Shown piece by piece: positions 11,039-22,089 of a stretch of 64,000 bases of DNA. The position numbers and the translations under genes are program-made. Under the pieces are notes generated by a model that saw only the letters and a program-made list of their open reading frames with translations, did no database searches and was not told the origin of the DNA. Position 1 is the stretch's first letter, and the number at the start of each line of letters is the position of its first letter. The stretch is from Luidia sarsii (Eukaryota; Echinodermata; Asteroidea; Paxillosida; Luidiidae): NCBI GenBank assembly GCA_949987565.1, contig OX465111.1:9877202-9941201 (forward strand), written 5' to 3'.

Positions 11039-11559
11039 AATGTCTTGGACTCGTTGGTGGTACTCCTTATGTGCCGGTGGTCACTGAGGTGGGAAGGCGG
11101 GAAAGTTAATCCTCTGGGGAGGATAATCATAGGGGAGACTAGTGGGGGGAACGTATGCGGGCTCACTGGGGTGTGTCAGAAGGTGGTGGGGACTGGGGAG
11201 GTCGTGGATATAGGTGATCCATAAGTCGGTTGGGGAAGGGGGGCTTAGACTGGTTTGGGCATGGTTTGGGTGACCTAGGATATAGAGGATCCGGATGGAT
11301 TGGGATGAGGGGGAGCCAAATGTCACTGAGGTGGTAGCCGATTTCTTGGGGTACTGTGTCATGCTTGCGGATTTTGATGGCCTCTCTGATCCGTCTGGAG
11401 TGCCACTGCTGAATAGGGACGATTAGTTCCGCTGCCTGCCAGTTGACTCAGTGATGTAAGCCCCCTTAGGATAATCATCCCCACAGGATTATCTTTCCCG
11501 CCTTCCCGCCTCAGCGACCACCGGCACATAAGGAGTACCACCAACGAGTCCAAGACATT

Positions 11560-11600
11560 CTCCTGATGACGGCCAGAGCATACTGATCGAAACGTCGAGT
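11560..11600 (+). ncRNA. Hammerhead-ribozyme-like motif, opposite arm
   Basis: This is the inverted partner of the motif at 10999-11038. It keeps CTC-CTGATGA, GAAACGTC and GAG. Stem II (GGCCAG/CTGATC) has one mismatch and one G-U pair, so this copy is weaker. Confidence 0.5.
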
Positions 11601-11720
11601 TACCACTCAGGTTCTTTTCAGAACCACACCTCTTCTTTAAGAGACCTTATACGTGGTGTCACCGCAAACCTTCCTATACTGATTAACCCACCATGCAAAG
11701 CCTGAAGTCTTATTTATTAT

Positions 11721-13740
11721 ATCTTCTAAATTAGTAAATTTAGTATAAGGATAATTTAATGTTACAAAATGTTGAATTTTTTTCATTAAAAAAATACACA
11801 TACATGTACTGCATACTATCATGATATAACAAATTTGAAAAAAATTTGTTAGCAAGATACAACCTTAGTATTGTATTCAACACCTGCATTACATTACATA
11901 TTACCGGAACATTATATATTCTCAGAAATCATTATTTGAATAAATGAGGGTTTTAAAGTTTTCAAAAATGGTTGTCGAGTCACTCACGTTTTAAGCATAA
12001 AATGTTTTCTAGAGCTGTGTATTTTAAAAATTTAATTATCCCAATAATGTCTAATTTGTAATAGGTAAAGCTAGAATCAACAGTGTCGTATCACTCACGA
12101 TATATTGTACATAAATCAGGACATACATGATACATAAAGACTAATCCTTGAAACATACTAATAGTGAAGTTTTGTGAGAGAAATTGGGGACATCATGTAA
12201 CAGAGTTGTCACTTGTCCATTTTGTTTTGACAAATAAAAGGCAAGTTACCCATTGTTAGAGTTTGACAATGAATGGGTACGTTCAGACAGTGTTTAAATT
12301 AACTAAATCTACTGTTTTAATCAGTTTATAAAATGTGTGTCTGAACCAAGACCAATGCCCCGGCACTGTTTTAATTTTAAAACCGATCTGGTTTAAATCG
12401 TTGCTAAAATACCAATTTAAAACTGCTCGAGAGGAGGGTTTAGCACTGAAACCGATAAGTTTAGCTGCTAAAACATGAACGTAGCCAATTATGCAGTATG
12501 GTATAAGGAATGTGAGGTGGTGGGCAAATGTAACAGTGAACCAAGAATTAATCATCGGGGTGACCTATATCATTCTTTGAAGAGGACAGTTGTTAAATAA
12601 TGCAGTTTGTTTTTTGTTGATACTATTTCACTCTTGCACTCTTGCACAAAATTAGTTGGATTGTTGAGATAAATATTGTATTTTTGCACTTTTTGGATGT
12701 CGTGTCAATCACTGCACATAGGGGGAACCATTTGCCATAGAGAGGGAGTGATCGATTCTGACTATACACATGTATGTATGTTAGATACATGTAGGTACAC
12801 TAGTTATGTACGTGTACCAGTACTCATAGTACTCTTATAGAACTACTTTGGCACAAATCCAACCATAACCGATATAATGCTCAGAAACCATGTCCAAAAT
12901 TTGTTGTCACTCTCGCACCGTTTTTTATTCATAATTTACTTAACAAATTGTAGAATTCAAATCCAACTGTTAATGGCACATGCCAGTCCCACATTATACA
13001 TAGTATGGTAGTCATGATCCATTCATAACCTCCATGTGGGAAAATATGTGCCCTTTCGATTCTCTGATTGTCGTGTCACTCACGTTTGAAAATTACCATT
13101 TGCAAAACAATGAAACAAACATCTACGGAAAAAACTCTGCATGGATTTAAAGGGCCTAACACTTGGATGCCATTAAAGGTTATTAAAATGTCAGGCTCTC
13201 TGTTGTTTTCAGAACAGCAAATTTGTCATTTATAAAGTCAGCAAGCAGTTGCCAACATAATGAATATACCCAAATTACTTCAAATAGAATTAATAGGGGT
13301 GATCAAGACAGAAGAAAGTAATTATGTGTCCAAATAGTACTTGCATCCTTGTATGTAATCTTACAAGTATTATTATATTAAATATTTCTAAAGCTAAATT
13401 AATTATTATCTCATACAATCACACATGTACCAGTATCAGTATGTCATGCCTGACTTTCTGAAAAGGACAATTTAAAGTTAAACACACAATTTTCAGTTAA
13501 CTTGACTTTTTTTTCTTTGCCATTTTAATTTTTTTTTTCAAAGTTTCATAGCCTTTTCCCTTCACTTTGCTTGACTGAAAACAAAAACCTCCATCTACAT
13601 GTACTTTGTATGATCCTTGAACTGATGTGGCAGGTTAACAACAATTGGTTGTTTGCATATGAATGGAAACAGGGGGAGGGCATAATCCCTGGAAACATGG
13701 TAGTTAATGGTTAAATGCTTCTGACTGATACCCCAACAAA
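11721..13740. other. PNPLA intron 2 sequence, nothing recognised
   Basis: This is AT-rich DNA without a supportable exon. TCACTCACG words occur near 11980, 12095 and 13075, but they have no exon-like open frame beside them. A 90-residue minus ORF at 12555-12283 has no recognisable domain. Confidence 0.5.
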
Positions 13741-14170
13741 GATAGTTGACTCATTGTTCAACTTTGACTGAACCAGAACTTGAACCCGAGACCTCTGGTT
13801 TTGCGTACCAGACTGCTCTAACCATCTGATCTACCAAGTTCTTAGATGGAGGCCTAACTAAATAGTCATCTAATCTTTGCTGGGGTGGGAGCGTCAGTAA
13901 GAAGCATTTAACCATTAACTGCCATACATGTATATATCTTCAGGGATCATACAGTTCTGCTTTCATTCAGATGCAAACAACCAATCATTGTAAACCTGGC
14001 TACAGCAGCTCGGGATTACATAAAGACTAGGGAAAGCCACCATCTAAAGGGCTGGATAGATCCGATGGTAAGAGTGCTGGTAAGCAAAACCAGAGGTCTC
14101 AGGTCCAGTGCGGGGTCCAGTCAAAGTTTTCATTGCCATTTTCAAATTTTCAACAATATTTTTTGCTAAT
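13741..14170. mobile_element. Two tRNA-derived SINE pieces, head to head
   Basis: A minus-strand copy (about 13745-14020) has GGTTCAAGTTCTGG-type B-box sequence and the shared body words CATACATGTATATATCTTC and GTAAACCTGGCTACAGCAGC. A plus-strand copy (about 14030-14165) starts GCCACCATCTAAAGGGCTGG. The same opposed arrangement is seen at 27.5-28.1 kb. Confidence 0.65.
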
Positions 14171-14389
14171 TTCACCAATTGTCTAAACAAAACTATAAAA
14201 TGTTGATTTGTTTTTCTCAAGGGGTTACATGTATGCATGTACTGGTGTGCATAAATCTAATATAGCCCAAGAGGGTAAGACTTCCCATAAAGCTAATCAA
14301 AAGGGGTATGTTGGATAAAAATTAGCACTACATGCATTCTTAACTACGCTGTATGTCTTGTAGTTACAACTACAAGGGAGTTGAGATAA

Positions 14390-14505
14390 TGGAAGAGGTG
14401 GGGGGCGACAGCGAGGGGAGAGAGAGGGAGAGGTGAGGGATAGAACAAGGGATAGGAGTGGGGAAAGGTAGATGTGGGGAAAGGAGAAGGAGGGGAGAGG
14501 ACACA
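14390..14505. repeat. Purine-rich GA/GGA tract
   Basis: The plus strand is almost all G and A. It gives a Ser/Pro/Leu-rich minus-strand ORF that should be ignored. Confidence 0.8.
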
Positions 14506-14569
14506 ATGTTTATGCCAAGTCCTGATAAGGTTTGGGCTACGGTAGGTTTAGGTTAGTGTGCAGTCGTCA

Positions 14570-15060
14570 GTCAGCATACAGAAATGGTACAGCAAATACG
14601 ATCGATCGGCAAGGGTACATGTAGTTCTTCTGGTTTTTAGATTTCGACCAGAGTTGGTCGTCCCCCAGAAAAAAAGAAAAAGGAAAAGCCCTAGCTACGC
14701 TCTGTGACAACAGACGTAGATTTCTAGTCTTCTTCTTGTTCTCCTTGTCGCCAAAATAACATAGACTTTGTACAGGGATTGTGTGGAAGGCACTTTGGCC
14801 ATTGAACAATTTTGGACAAAGACTCTTTTCAGCTTAGAACAAAGCAATACGAATCAGTACCAAGACCCTTTTTGACGCAAGTTGCCATATCAATCGCAAG
14901 ATTAGCAGCAGTAATTGTGCAATTGTGGGACCTTTACTGTGGAGGATCGAGGGATACCGCGCTGCCGCTGAAAGCACGGGGGGACATTGTGTCGGCTGCT
15001 TTTGGTCTGTATGTGATGTCACATGCTCACAGGGGGAATTTTTTTTTGGGGGGGGGGCGA
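14570..15060 (-). mobile_element. Mixed remnants: 809-bp family end plus piggyBac-like fragment
   Basis: About 14700-14812 matches the start of the 3.4/4.3 kb unit (CAACAGACGTAGATTTCTAG, GCCATTGAACAA). About 14813-15010 is an inverted fragment of the TTAACCCC family (GACTCTTTTCAGCTTAGAAC, ACGCAAGTTGCCATATCAAT). No gene is present. Confidence 0.6.
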
Positions 15061-15176
15061 ACATTGACTTTTTTTAATGTTTTGGGGCGAAATTAGGCAC
15101 TGATTTTAAAAATCAATCTTGTATTGATTATATTGAGAGTTTTTAGCTCTTTTTCAAAACCTATTTCTTTAGACCT

Positions 15177-15796
15177 TTAACCCCTTGACGGCGGGAAAAT
15201 GTTATTGCCCATCGCCGGCACAGTGCCATTTCAAAAGCTCACTAAACAATCAGAGGACAATAAACCTGCAAAATAAATCAATAAGAGTTTGTATCAGTGA
15301 ATCAAATGTGGCACAATAGGACGTCTGCGTGACTTTTGTCAGGGGATTATTGATCAGCCCTCAAAGATTGACCTTTTGTGTGTAGTCCAATGGAGCGTCA
15401 GCTGTGCAACACGACTACGAGAACTGTGAGTGCTGCTACCCTTTGACCGCAAACATACCTGCACTACAGCGGACAAAGGATCCAGCTGGACGCCTCAACA
15501 GAGCGTGCAGCTGGTGTATTCCATAGTTTGTACGGTGATCTCATTGGTTATGGGGCAGGCCAGCACACTGTCTCTCGTAGTAGCGCGCAGACCCTCGATC
15601 GTTCACAATGAAGCCCCACAAAAGCGCCATTGTTACCGCTAATCTGGCAATTCATGCAGCAACTGATGTCAAAAAAGGTGTTTGTCATCATAAATATTGC
15701 TGAAAAGAGTCTTTGTCTACAGTTTGGACAATAGCGGCGTCCAAATTTTGAAACTCCCCCAGCAGCTATAGATGTCATTCGTACACAAGGGGTTAA
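15177..15796 (+). mobile_element. piggyBac-like non-autonomous element, copy 1
   Basis: The element is bounded by TTAA at 15177-15180 and 15793-15796, with ends CCCCTTGACGG and CACAAGGGG. TTAA duplication and C-rich tips are hallmarks of the piggyBac superfamily. The interior aligns, inverted, with 17322-17878. It has no transposase ORF, so it would have depended on another element. Confidence 0.75.
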
Positions 15797-16039
15797 GCAT
15801 ATTTAGCGAACAAAAGAAGTTATTTATGATTTTCCTTTTTTAATCTGTCGAGTATTGTGGGTAGATTGTATTTAAACAAGGAAAATTCTGTGATGTCATC
15901 GCGTGACCATCAAAAGGTGGTTTTCTAAAGCACATGGAAGACATTGGCCAATCTTCATAAAATTTGGTGTGTGGGAGGCAATCATGCCTGTGACACTAAC
16001 TGTGAAGTTATGGAATCGTGACGTCATCAATAGAATTGA

Positions 16040-16470
16040 TATGATTTTAATTTTTTTTTTTGAAAATCCCATAGACTTTGCGCACAGTTCTTCCTAACAT
16101 TACACAATGCATAATGTACGTATACATACATACGTGTACATGGGTGTATACAGTAATGCACATGTAGGCCCACATGTACCGGTACATGTACATAATGCTC
16201 GGTGCGCTTGTCAGCAGACCCAGAAGCTCTCCTTTTTCAGAATAATAATCGTAACAATGCGAACAATGTCTATACATAATCGGATCGTCTTTGGTAATAA
16301 TTTTAATTATCAACGATCAAACCGGCCGTAGAAGGGCACCAGGGCCAAAGTAGCAATGGGCCACGGGAAAACTGGCCGTCAATTACCTCATTTTTTAAGG
16401 GGCACCACGGCCAGTCGAAGGGCATCGACGGCACTGGCCGTCGTGAATTTCGAACCCTGCTCAAGCAAAG
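16040..16470. mobile_element. Decayed repeat related to the hAT-like element at 49-51 kb
   Basis: The words GTGCGCTTGTCAG and GTAACAATGCGAACAATGTC parallel 51046-51080, and TTTCGAACCCTGCTC near 16449 resembles that element's right end. A TACATG-rich patch lies at 16110-16195. The left boundary is unclear. Confidence 0.5.
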
Positions 16471-16739
16471 CAAATTCTACCAAATTGATGACTTTACGTC
16501 ATCATGTGACTAGTCATGTGACAGTAAAGTGGCATTAAGTCACTGTATCTCCTTAAGTGCATGTGCAATCAGGTTGGATCCTTGCAAGAATTACTTGTAC
16601 TGAGTTCAAAGGACATTTCTTTAGATAATAACTGACATGATGGTATGATGACTTCAGGACGTATGTTTAACCACTTCACATTGCGAACACCCCATTTGCG
16701 GCTCCCTCTGGTTTTACTTTGTGACGGGCCTCTGAATTG

Positions 16740-17070
16740 GGTGCCACTATTGTCCAAGTTTTAAACAAACACTCTTTTCAGCCTGTAAGAAATCAATATG
16801 AAGCATGACAAAGACCCGTTTTGAGTACACAAGTTGCCACATGAATTGTCAGATTAGCGGATAACCCCTTGACAAATGCCACTCCGATGTCTGAATTATG
16901 CCAGGTTTGACTCACACACATAATTATTACAGCCATTTTTTATTTATTTCATAGATATGTATTATTCCTAATGTTTTTGCGAGATTTGAAAATGACGCAT
17001 TGTTCAAAACCGTATGGCAGTCAGGGGCACTGGAAAAATGCCCGTCGGGAAGTGATTACAGTGGGAAGTC
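16740..17070 (-). mobile_element. Fragment of the piggyBac-like TTAACCCC family
   Basis: TTGTCCAAGTTTTAAACAAA, ACCCCTTGACAAATGCC and CCGTATGGCAGTCAGGGGC match segments of the 6.7, 15.2 and 17.3 kb copies, in rearranged order. It is probably two overlapping partial copies. Confidence 0.55.
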
Positions 17071-17321
17071 ACTATAACGAACTGTGATATCCCGAACATA
17101 CAGTTTTAACGAACATGCCCTTTGGCTCCCGATTTTTGTGTACAAAATAATCGTTGGGATTCAACGGTTCAACCCCATAGAAAATAAGTTCAATGCACGA
17201 TTTATGTGCTTTCACAATAAGTTCAATAGGCCTACATGATTTATGTGCTTACACAAGTCTTACCGGTAGTTTGGCATTATAGAATAGAAGGGAAAGCTAC
17301 TCGTTTCACTTGATTGAAGTT

Positions 17322-17878
17322 TTAACCCCTTTCAAAATTTTGATGCCGCTATTGTCCAAACTGTAGACAAAGACTCTTTTCAGCAATATTTATCATGACA
17401 AACAATGGCGGTAACAATGGCACTATTGTGGGGCTGCATTGTGAACGATCGAGGGTCTGCGCTATTAAAGAAGACAGTGTGCTGGCATGACCCACAACCA
17501 ATGCGGTCACTGTACAGACTGTGGAATGCACCCGCTGCTCTTTACCACAAATTGCACGTTCTGTTGAGGCTGTCCAACTGGATCCTTTGTCCGCTATGTT
17601 TGCGGTCAAAAGGTAGCAGCACACAACAGTTCTCAGAGTCTTGTCGCACAGCCGATGCTCCATTGGACTACACACCCCATCTTTGAGGTTTGATAATCCC
17701 TTGACAAAAGCCACACAGACGTCCTATTGTGCCACATTTGGTTCATTGAATTGATACAAATACTGCACTCTTATTGATTTATTTTGCAGGTTTATTGTTC
17801 TCTGATTGTTTAGCGAGCTTTTGAAATGGTACTGTGCTGGCCATTGGCACTAAAATAATCCCGCTGTCAAGGGGTTAA
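17322..17878 (-). mobile_element. piggyBac-like non-autonomous element, copy 2
   Basis: TTAA at 17322-17325 and 17875-17878 bound an inverted relative of copy 1 (GTCCAAACTGTAGACAAAGA, GGATCCTTTGTCCGCTATGT, GCTGTCAAGGGGTTAA). Overlapping ORFs on both strands (93 and 121 residues) have no domain and are not conserved as proteins in copy 1. Confidence 0.75.
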
Positions 17879-18121
17879 AAATAATGGTTCATGTGCATGG
17901 GTACTATATATACACTGAAACTCGTCAGCTCCTGTTCAAAGGAATAAAATCAGTAACGAGTTGTGAAAGCGTAGGATACAATGAACACTCCTTTCAGCAC
18001 CGTAGAGTTCAAGGATCAAAACTAACAATGGTCAAAAGAGTGCGCCGTGATGTATTGAAACTGCATAATATTTATTAAGCCTTTTACATGTACGCGTTCA
18101 TCTTTAAATACTTTAAAGCTA

Positions 18122-18827
18122 TGCAGTGGCTATTGTTATGACAGCCGTAATGCAACCTCCATTTTCTATAGTTACGGCACTGCAACTGCGCAAGCGTGAA
18201 GACACATGCCAGATCGAACCACGAAACTAGTGCTTCTGGCCCGCCGTCCGTGACATGTACACCGACTTTGGAAGCGCGATGTTAGCTGGCGACGCTGCCG
18301 TCTGGCCGTCGTGCTTGATCTTGATTACCGGTAGTTGCATTTGCATGATACATTCGTCATTATTTATTGCCACTGTTTGATTTAAGAAAATTACAACGTT
18401 GATTTATAGGTATAATAGTTTTATAATTTGTATAGTGGTCTTTTAAACCTCCCTAAAATTGAACGACTTCTCGTATTTTCTGCCACCACATGCACGCACG
18501 TGAAGTCAGTACATGTACAGTACTGTGCATCGGTGAAGGCTTTGTTAGGGACCCGTTTTTTTGCCGTGCGAGAGCTTCTTATATACATGATTGTAAAAGA
18601 CACCTTTTCCCATATATTGCTTCAAGACAAGCAAAATATGTGCCTACAGCCAGAGAATTTGCCATGTTTATTGTGCCTGTACTGGGCTCGAGGCGGCGCT
18701 GCCTGTGCATGTGGGGTTTATACCCCAAGCAACAAAATCTACCATGTCCTCGCGCTTGCGCAGTTGCAGTGCCGTACCTATAGAAAATGGAAGTTGCGTT
18801 ACGGCTGCCGTAACAATAGCCACAGCA
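18122..18827. mobile_element. CAGTGGC-TIR element with 9-bp target duplication, copy 1
   Basis: The terminal arms are inverted copies (left about 18122-18197, right about 18753-18827), beginning TGCAGTGGCTATTGTTATG and ending CCGTAACAATAGCCACAGCA. The flanks TTAAAGCTA (18113-18121) and TTAAAGTTA (18828-18836) differ at one of nine bases, as expected for an aged 9-bp target duplication. The element shares its tip with the small copy at 63.2 kb. Internal ORFs up to 140 residues overlap on both strands and show no transposase motif. Confidence 0.8.
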
Positions 18828-18836
18828 TTAAAGTTA

Positions 18837-19160
18837 TTTTTGGACAATAGTGGTGTCCAAATTTCAAGATCCCAAAGCTGCCAAAGCATCCTTTTGACAC
18901 ACTAGTGCCCCTCCCCCCCCCCCCCACACACAGACTTTGCACTATGCTCCATTGACAATGCACAAAGAGATATATATAGTTACCGATTATTTAGCGAGTT
19001 TTGAAAATGACACATAAATTTGTAACATGGAAATGGCACTGTAAATAAGTTACGCAACGTACAAATGTTGCGCCACAATGGCTCTTTTGTGCACTATTTA
19101 GAAAAGGCAGCAAAATGTTGCTTAAGTTACGCAACAAAATGTTGCGTACGCAACATTTGA
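18837..19160. repeat. piggyBac-like fragment followed by TTGCG repeat cluster
   Basis: GGACAATAGTGGTGTCCAAA at 18841 resumes the TTAACCCC family. At 19050-19160 the words TTACGCAAC, GTTGCG and ACGCAACATTT recur in both orientations. Confidence 0.5.
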
Positions 19161-19432
19161 AGTTTCGTGAAATCGGCTGCAGGAGTGATGTGCTTACAAC
19201 TTTCTTTCATGTCATTTTGTGTTATTGTGCAGGACTCCAAAAGGTCAAAATGAAATAACGTGGGTGAAACAATTTCTTTCAAATTAATACAAATGAACAT
19301 GAATATGAATAATGGTACTTATGTCTATTATCAAACTTTGCTGAAGCCGAGGAATAAAAATTATCAAGAACCTAATAGAATGCATGTACCGTATATATTC
19401 ATACTTTTATAAATGCTGATCAAATATCTCAC

Positions 19433-19521
19433 CTTTCTGAGCATCTTGCGACCATAGAACATAAATTTCTCTCTTTTTCTGAAGCGGGGCTTTGGGCAAG
19501 CTACTTGAGTTGTATTATGCA
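19433..19521 (-). CDS. PNPLA6/7: PNPLA6/7 (neuropathy target esterase family), coding exon 2
   Basis: This 89-base exon has acceptor TCCATAATTTAG before 19521, with a T-rich tract upstream, and donor AAAG|GTGAGA after 19433. It enters by adding two bases to a leucine codon begun in exon 1, then reads 29 codons without a stop and ends on a codon boundary. The product includes PKPRFRKREKFMFYGRKMLRK (about residues 91-111). This is the most diagnostic segment in the window: RFRKRDKVLFYGRKIMRKV is the conserved sequence just after the membrane anchor in PNPLA6 and PNPLA7. It is too short for ordinary ORF finding. Its neighbours in both directions fit by phase. In the family this segment faces the cytosol beside the ER membrane. 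Confidence 0.95.
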
Positions 19522-20071
19522 CTAAATTATGGACAAAAATACAAATATTATAGCATCAATGGCAGAAATATGCAAGTCCTTCTAACTCAAAATCAGCATT
19601 AATTGTGTGCAACGTTTCTGAGAATCTTTCATTTGATTTACCAAAATTGAAGAAGTTAGGATCGAGGCAAAAAAGTTATGCTGACTTTTTAAATGTGAAT
19701 GTTAAGTCACACTACTTTTGTAATAAATAGCACTAACCATGCAAAAAGAATCTTCTTTATTTCAACACGGGGATATGACAAAGGCCTAACGCAATTCTCA
19801 ATTTTAGGGGAGCTTGAACTAAAAAAAGGTTTAAACACATTAAAAATAGACACAGTGCACTAAAAACAACAAAAACTTATTCCACCATAATTATCAAACT
19901 ATTAAATTCCTTTGAATTTGAATTAGTACCAACTGCATAAAGATTATTAATCCAGTTTCAAAATCAATTGAGATACATGAAAAAAAGGATTAATCAACAA
20001 GAAAAATGATGAAAAAGTATCCTCTCATAATTATTGATATTAATATTTTTATCATGAAGGAAAAAACTCAC

Positions 20072-20315
20072 ATTTGAGCCTACGCCTGTGTCGAATGATG
20101 GCGCAAATCAAGATGGCTGCCAGAAAGGCCACAGCAATTAGTCCAGCCGTCATGACTGTCTGCTCATACAATGAGAACAGCACAGTTAAATATAAATACC
20201 ACGATACAAGCTTGTAGGAAGCATGGAGCCCAAGAAAAATAACCCCGATGTACAACAAAATCAGCCCAGTCCTAGGCCAGACACGGACGTGGTTCACATA
20301 GCCTGTTCCAGACAT
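20072..20315 (-). CDS. PNPLA6/7: PNPLA6/7, first coding exon: N-terminal membrane anchor
   Basis: The exon is read from ATG at 20315 to donor AAAT|GTGAGT after 20072. It gives 81 codons plus one base, which fits exon 2. Hydrophobic stretches lie at about residues 16-32, 37-50 and 55-74, the last followed by the basic RHRRRLK stop-transfer-like run. NTE-family proteins begin with a short lumenal part and one transmembrane anchor that holds the cyclic-nucleotide-binding and patatin domains on the cytosolic face of the ER. The 55-74 segment plus RHRRRLK is the likely counterpart. The extra hydrophobic sequence before it is unusual. An upstream GTG-GAT extends the frame, and a TAG stop lies 10 codons further. 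A possible acceptor (ATCTCCAG, ending near 20332) means the exon might instead continue from an upstream exon, so the start is less sure than the exon. Confidence 0.85.
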
Positions 20316-22089
20316 ATCCACATTGTCAGAACTGGAGATAGGCTAACACTGTTTCATGTAGATTTTATGAGATTCCTTTGAGTACTCCAGAACAGTTAAA
20401 TGCATGGTATAGCATCACTTGGTTCCTGGCACTACCCATACATAATGTGAACGCTGTATGACTCATCACTGCAATGGCTGATTTTGTTGCACTGATGTAT
20501 TATAATGATATAACACTGAACTACACACTGCTTCAGTGCATGTGCGTGCTAAGAATGGCTGCACCGAGTTCACTTCAATGTGCACGTGAAACTCAAATTA
20601 AAGCGTTATAGTGACCGACTTAGCAGGAACATTGAAGGGGGATTTACATGTGTACATTTTGAATTAGCTTTTTATGCCCATGTCAAAATGTATTTTTATT
20701 TTTTCAAAATTTTTCAAAGGTTGCCAGTCACCTTTTCATTCATTTGTTTGATTTTTATTTGTATTAACTAACTCAAATTGCAGCAATGACAATTGTATTT
20801 TGTTGCATAATAGTGTATATATGCCTATATCACAAAGAACCCTTAAAAACACATGTATAAAAACCTACAGGATACACTTCATACAAGCGGGTGCAGATGC
20901 TTGTTCGACTTTGATGTCATATCAATCTGCACTGATAACCTGAGTACTACTGAATACCAAAGGACAAGACTGGAAACCACGTGTCAGAAGGTGAGCTGGG
21001 ATTAAAAACCAAAAGGCCAGATGGATATTATTTCCTTGGATCAGTGATGATATTCAGTTCAATAGGCTCAAAGGCATTTAAATGAACAGTACATACAATT
21101 TAGAGCTAGTGGGGTAATCAACTTTTACACAATCAAATAATATTTGACCAATGGTGTCAACTGTCAAGACGGATCCATTTGTTATCACATTTAAATCAAA
21201 ATGCATTCTAAATTTCAATTAGAATTTCACAAAGAATTGGGGCTGGATTAATTTGGTCTCATTTAAACTTAATCTACACAGTACAAGTGTCCAAACAAAT
21301 TGCATTTAGAAAAAAAGAGCAGTCTTGATTCTCATCTCTTGTGACTTTCCAGTCAATTTGCTGTTGAAACAGCAAAAGATGATCCCGTCAAAAGCCAAAC
21401 TTTCAAAGACAGTTTGGGAAGAATTTCACAAAGTTCATAAATGCATACATGTAGGCCTAACACTTGGCCCTTGTGCAAAAGTTCTATGACATGACTGGAC
21501 TGTCAAAGTGCGGTCAAAGCAAATCCTACCCAGTTTTCACTGACTTAACTTTGCTCTGTCCAATACAATAGTTTCATGTTATTTTTCAATACTGTCTGTG
21601 TTCTGTACAAATGGAAGAGTGGGAAAAAAAGACTGATTTTTTTTAAAGGACAGCAGGTATTATGATGACTATTTCAGTATTTAGTAATGGTGGAAATTAA
21701 GGAAATGTTCATCTGTTTACTTCAGAATTTAATGGCTGAGTACATGTAAACGATTAATTAAAATTGAGTGGGCCTGACGTTTCGATCCTAGCAGGACCTT
21801 TCTTAAAGGCAGAGAAAGGTCCTGCTAGGATCGAAACGTCAGTCCCACTAAATTTTGAGAATAATAATACTTAGTTAAAAGTATTGCAAATCTTACAGGC
21901 TACAGTGTACATACAATTTCAATTTGGTGTAACGTTATTTTCCAAAATTATGTTCACTTTGCTAAGCTTTCAACATCGGGTGAGTACATGTACATCATAA
22001 CACTAACATATCATACCATTACCAAGGAGGTTCATACATGTACATCATTACATGTATCCTCCAGTAACCGGTTTTCGACAATATAAGGA
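20316..22089. other. Upstream flank of PNPLA6/7; one foldback repeat
   Basis: No further exon or clear core promoter is visible. The sequence is largely AT-rich and unique, except for the hammerhead-like foldback at 21757-21860. The PNPLA transcription start should lie here or further right. Confidence 0.5.
21757..21860. repeat. Hammerhead-like repeat family 2, inverted pair
   Basis: TGGGCCTGACGTTTCGATCC at 21770 is answered by GGATCGAAACGTCAGTCCCA ending near 21846, with AGGACCTTTC and GAAAGGTCCT between. The result is a hairpin whose two arms carry the motif on opposite strands. Confidence 0.85.

Larger units (their letters stand above)
10921..11720 (-). mobile_element. Penelope-like retroelement 3' end with inverted terminal arms
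   Basis: Outer arms 10924-11110 and about 11475-11680 are inverted copies. Both contain the hammerhead-like block, and CACCGGCACATAAGGAGTAC in its two orientations. Between them the minus strand encodes QWHSRRIREAIKIRKHDT...GYHLSDIWLPL (about 11410-11290). This RREAI-IRK...YHLP-W pattern is what I recall from the extreme C-terminus of Penelope-like element proteins, after the GIY-YIG endonuclease. The rest of the protein is missing. The right flank matches the left flank of the 7.6-kb palindrome. Confidence 0.6.
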
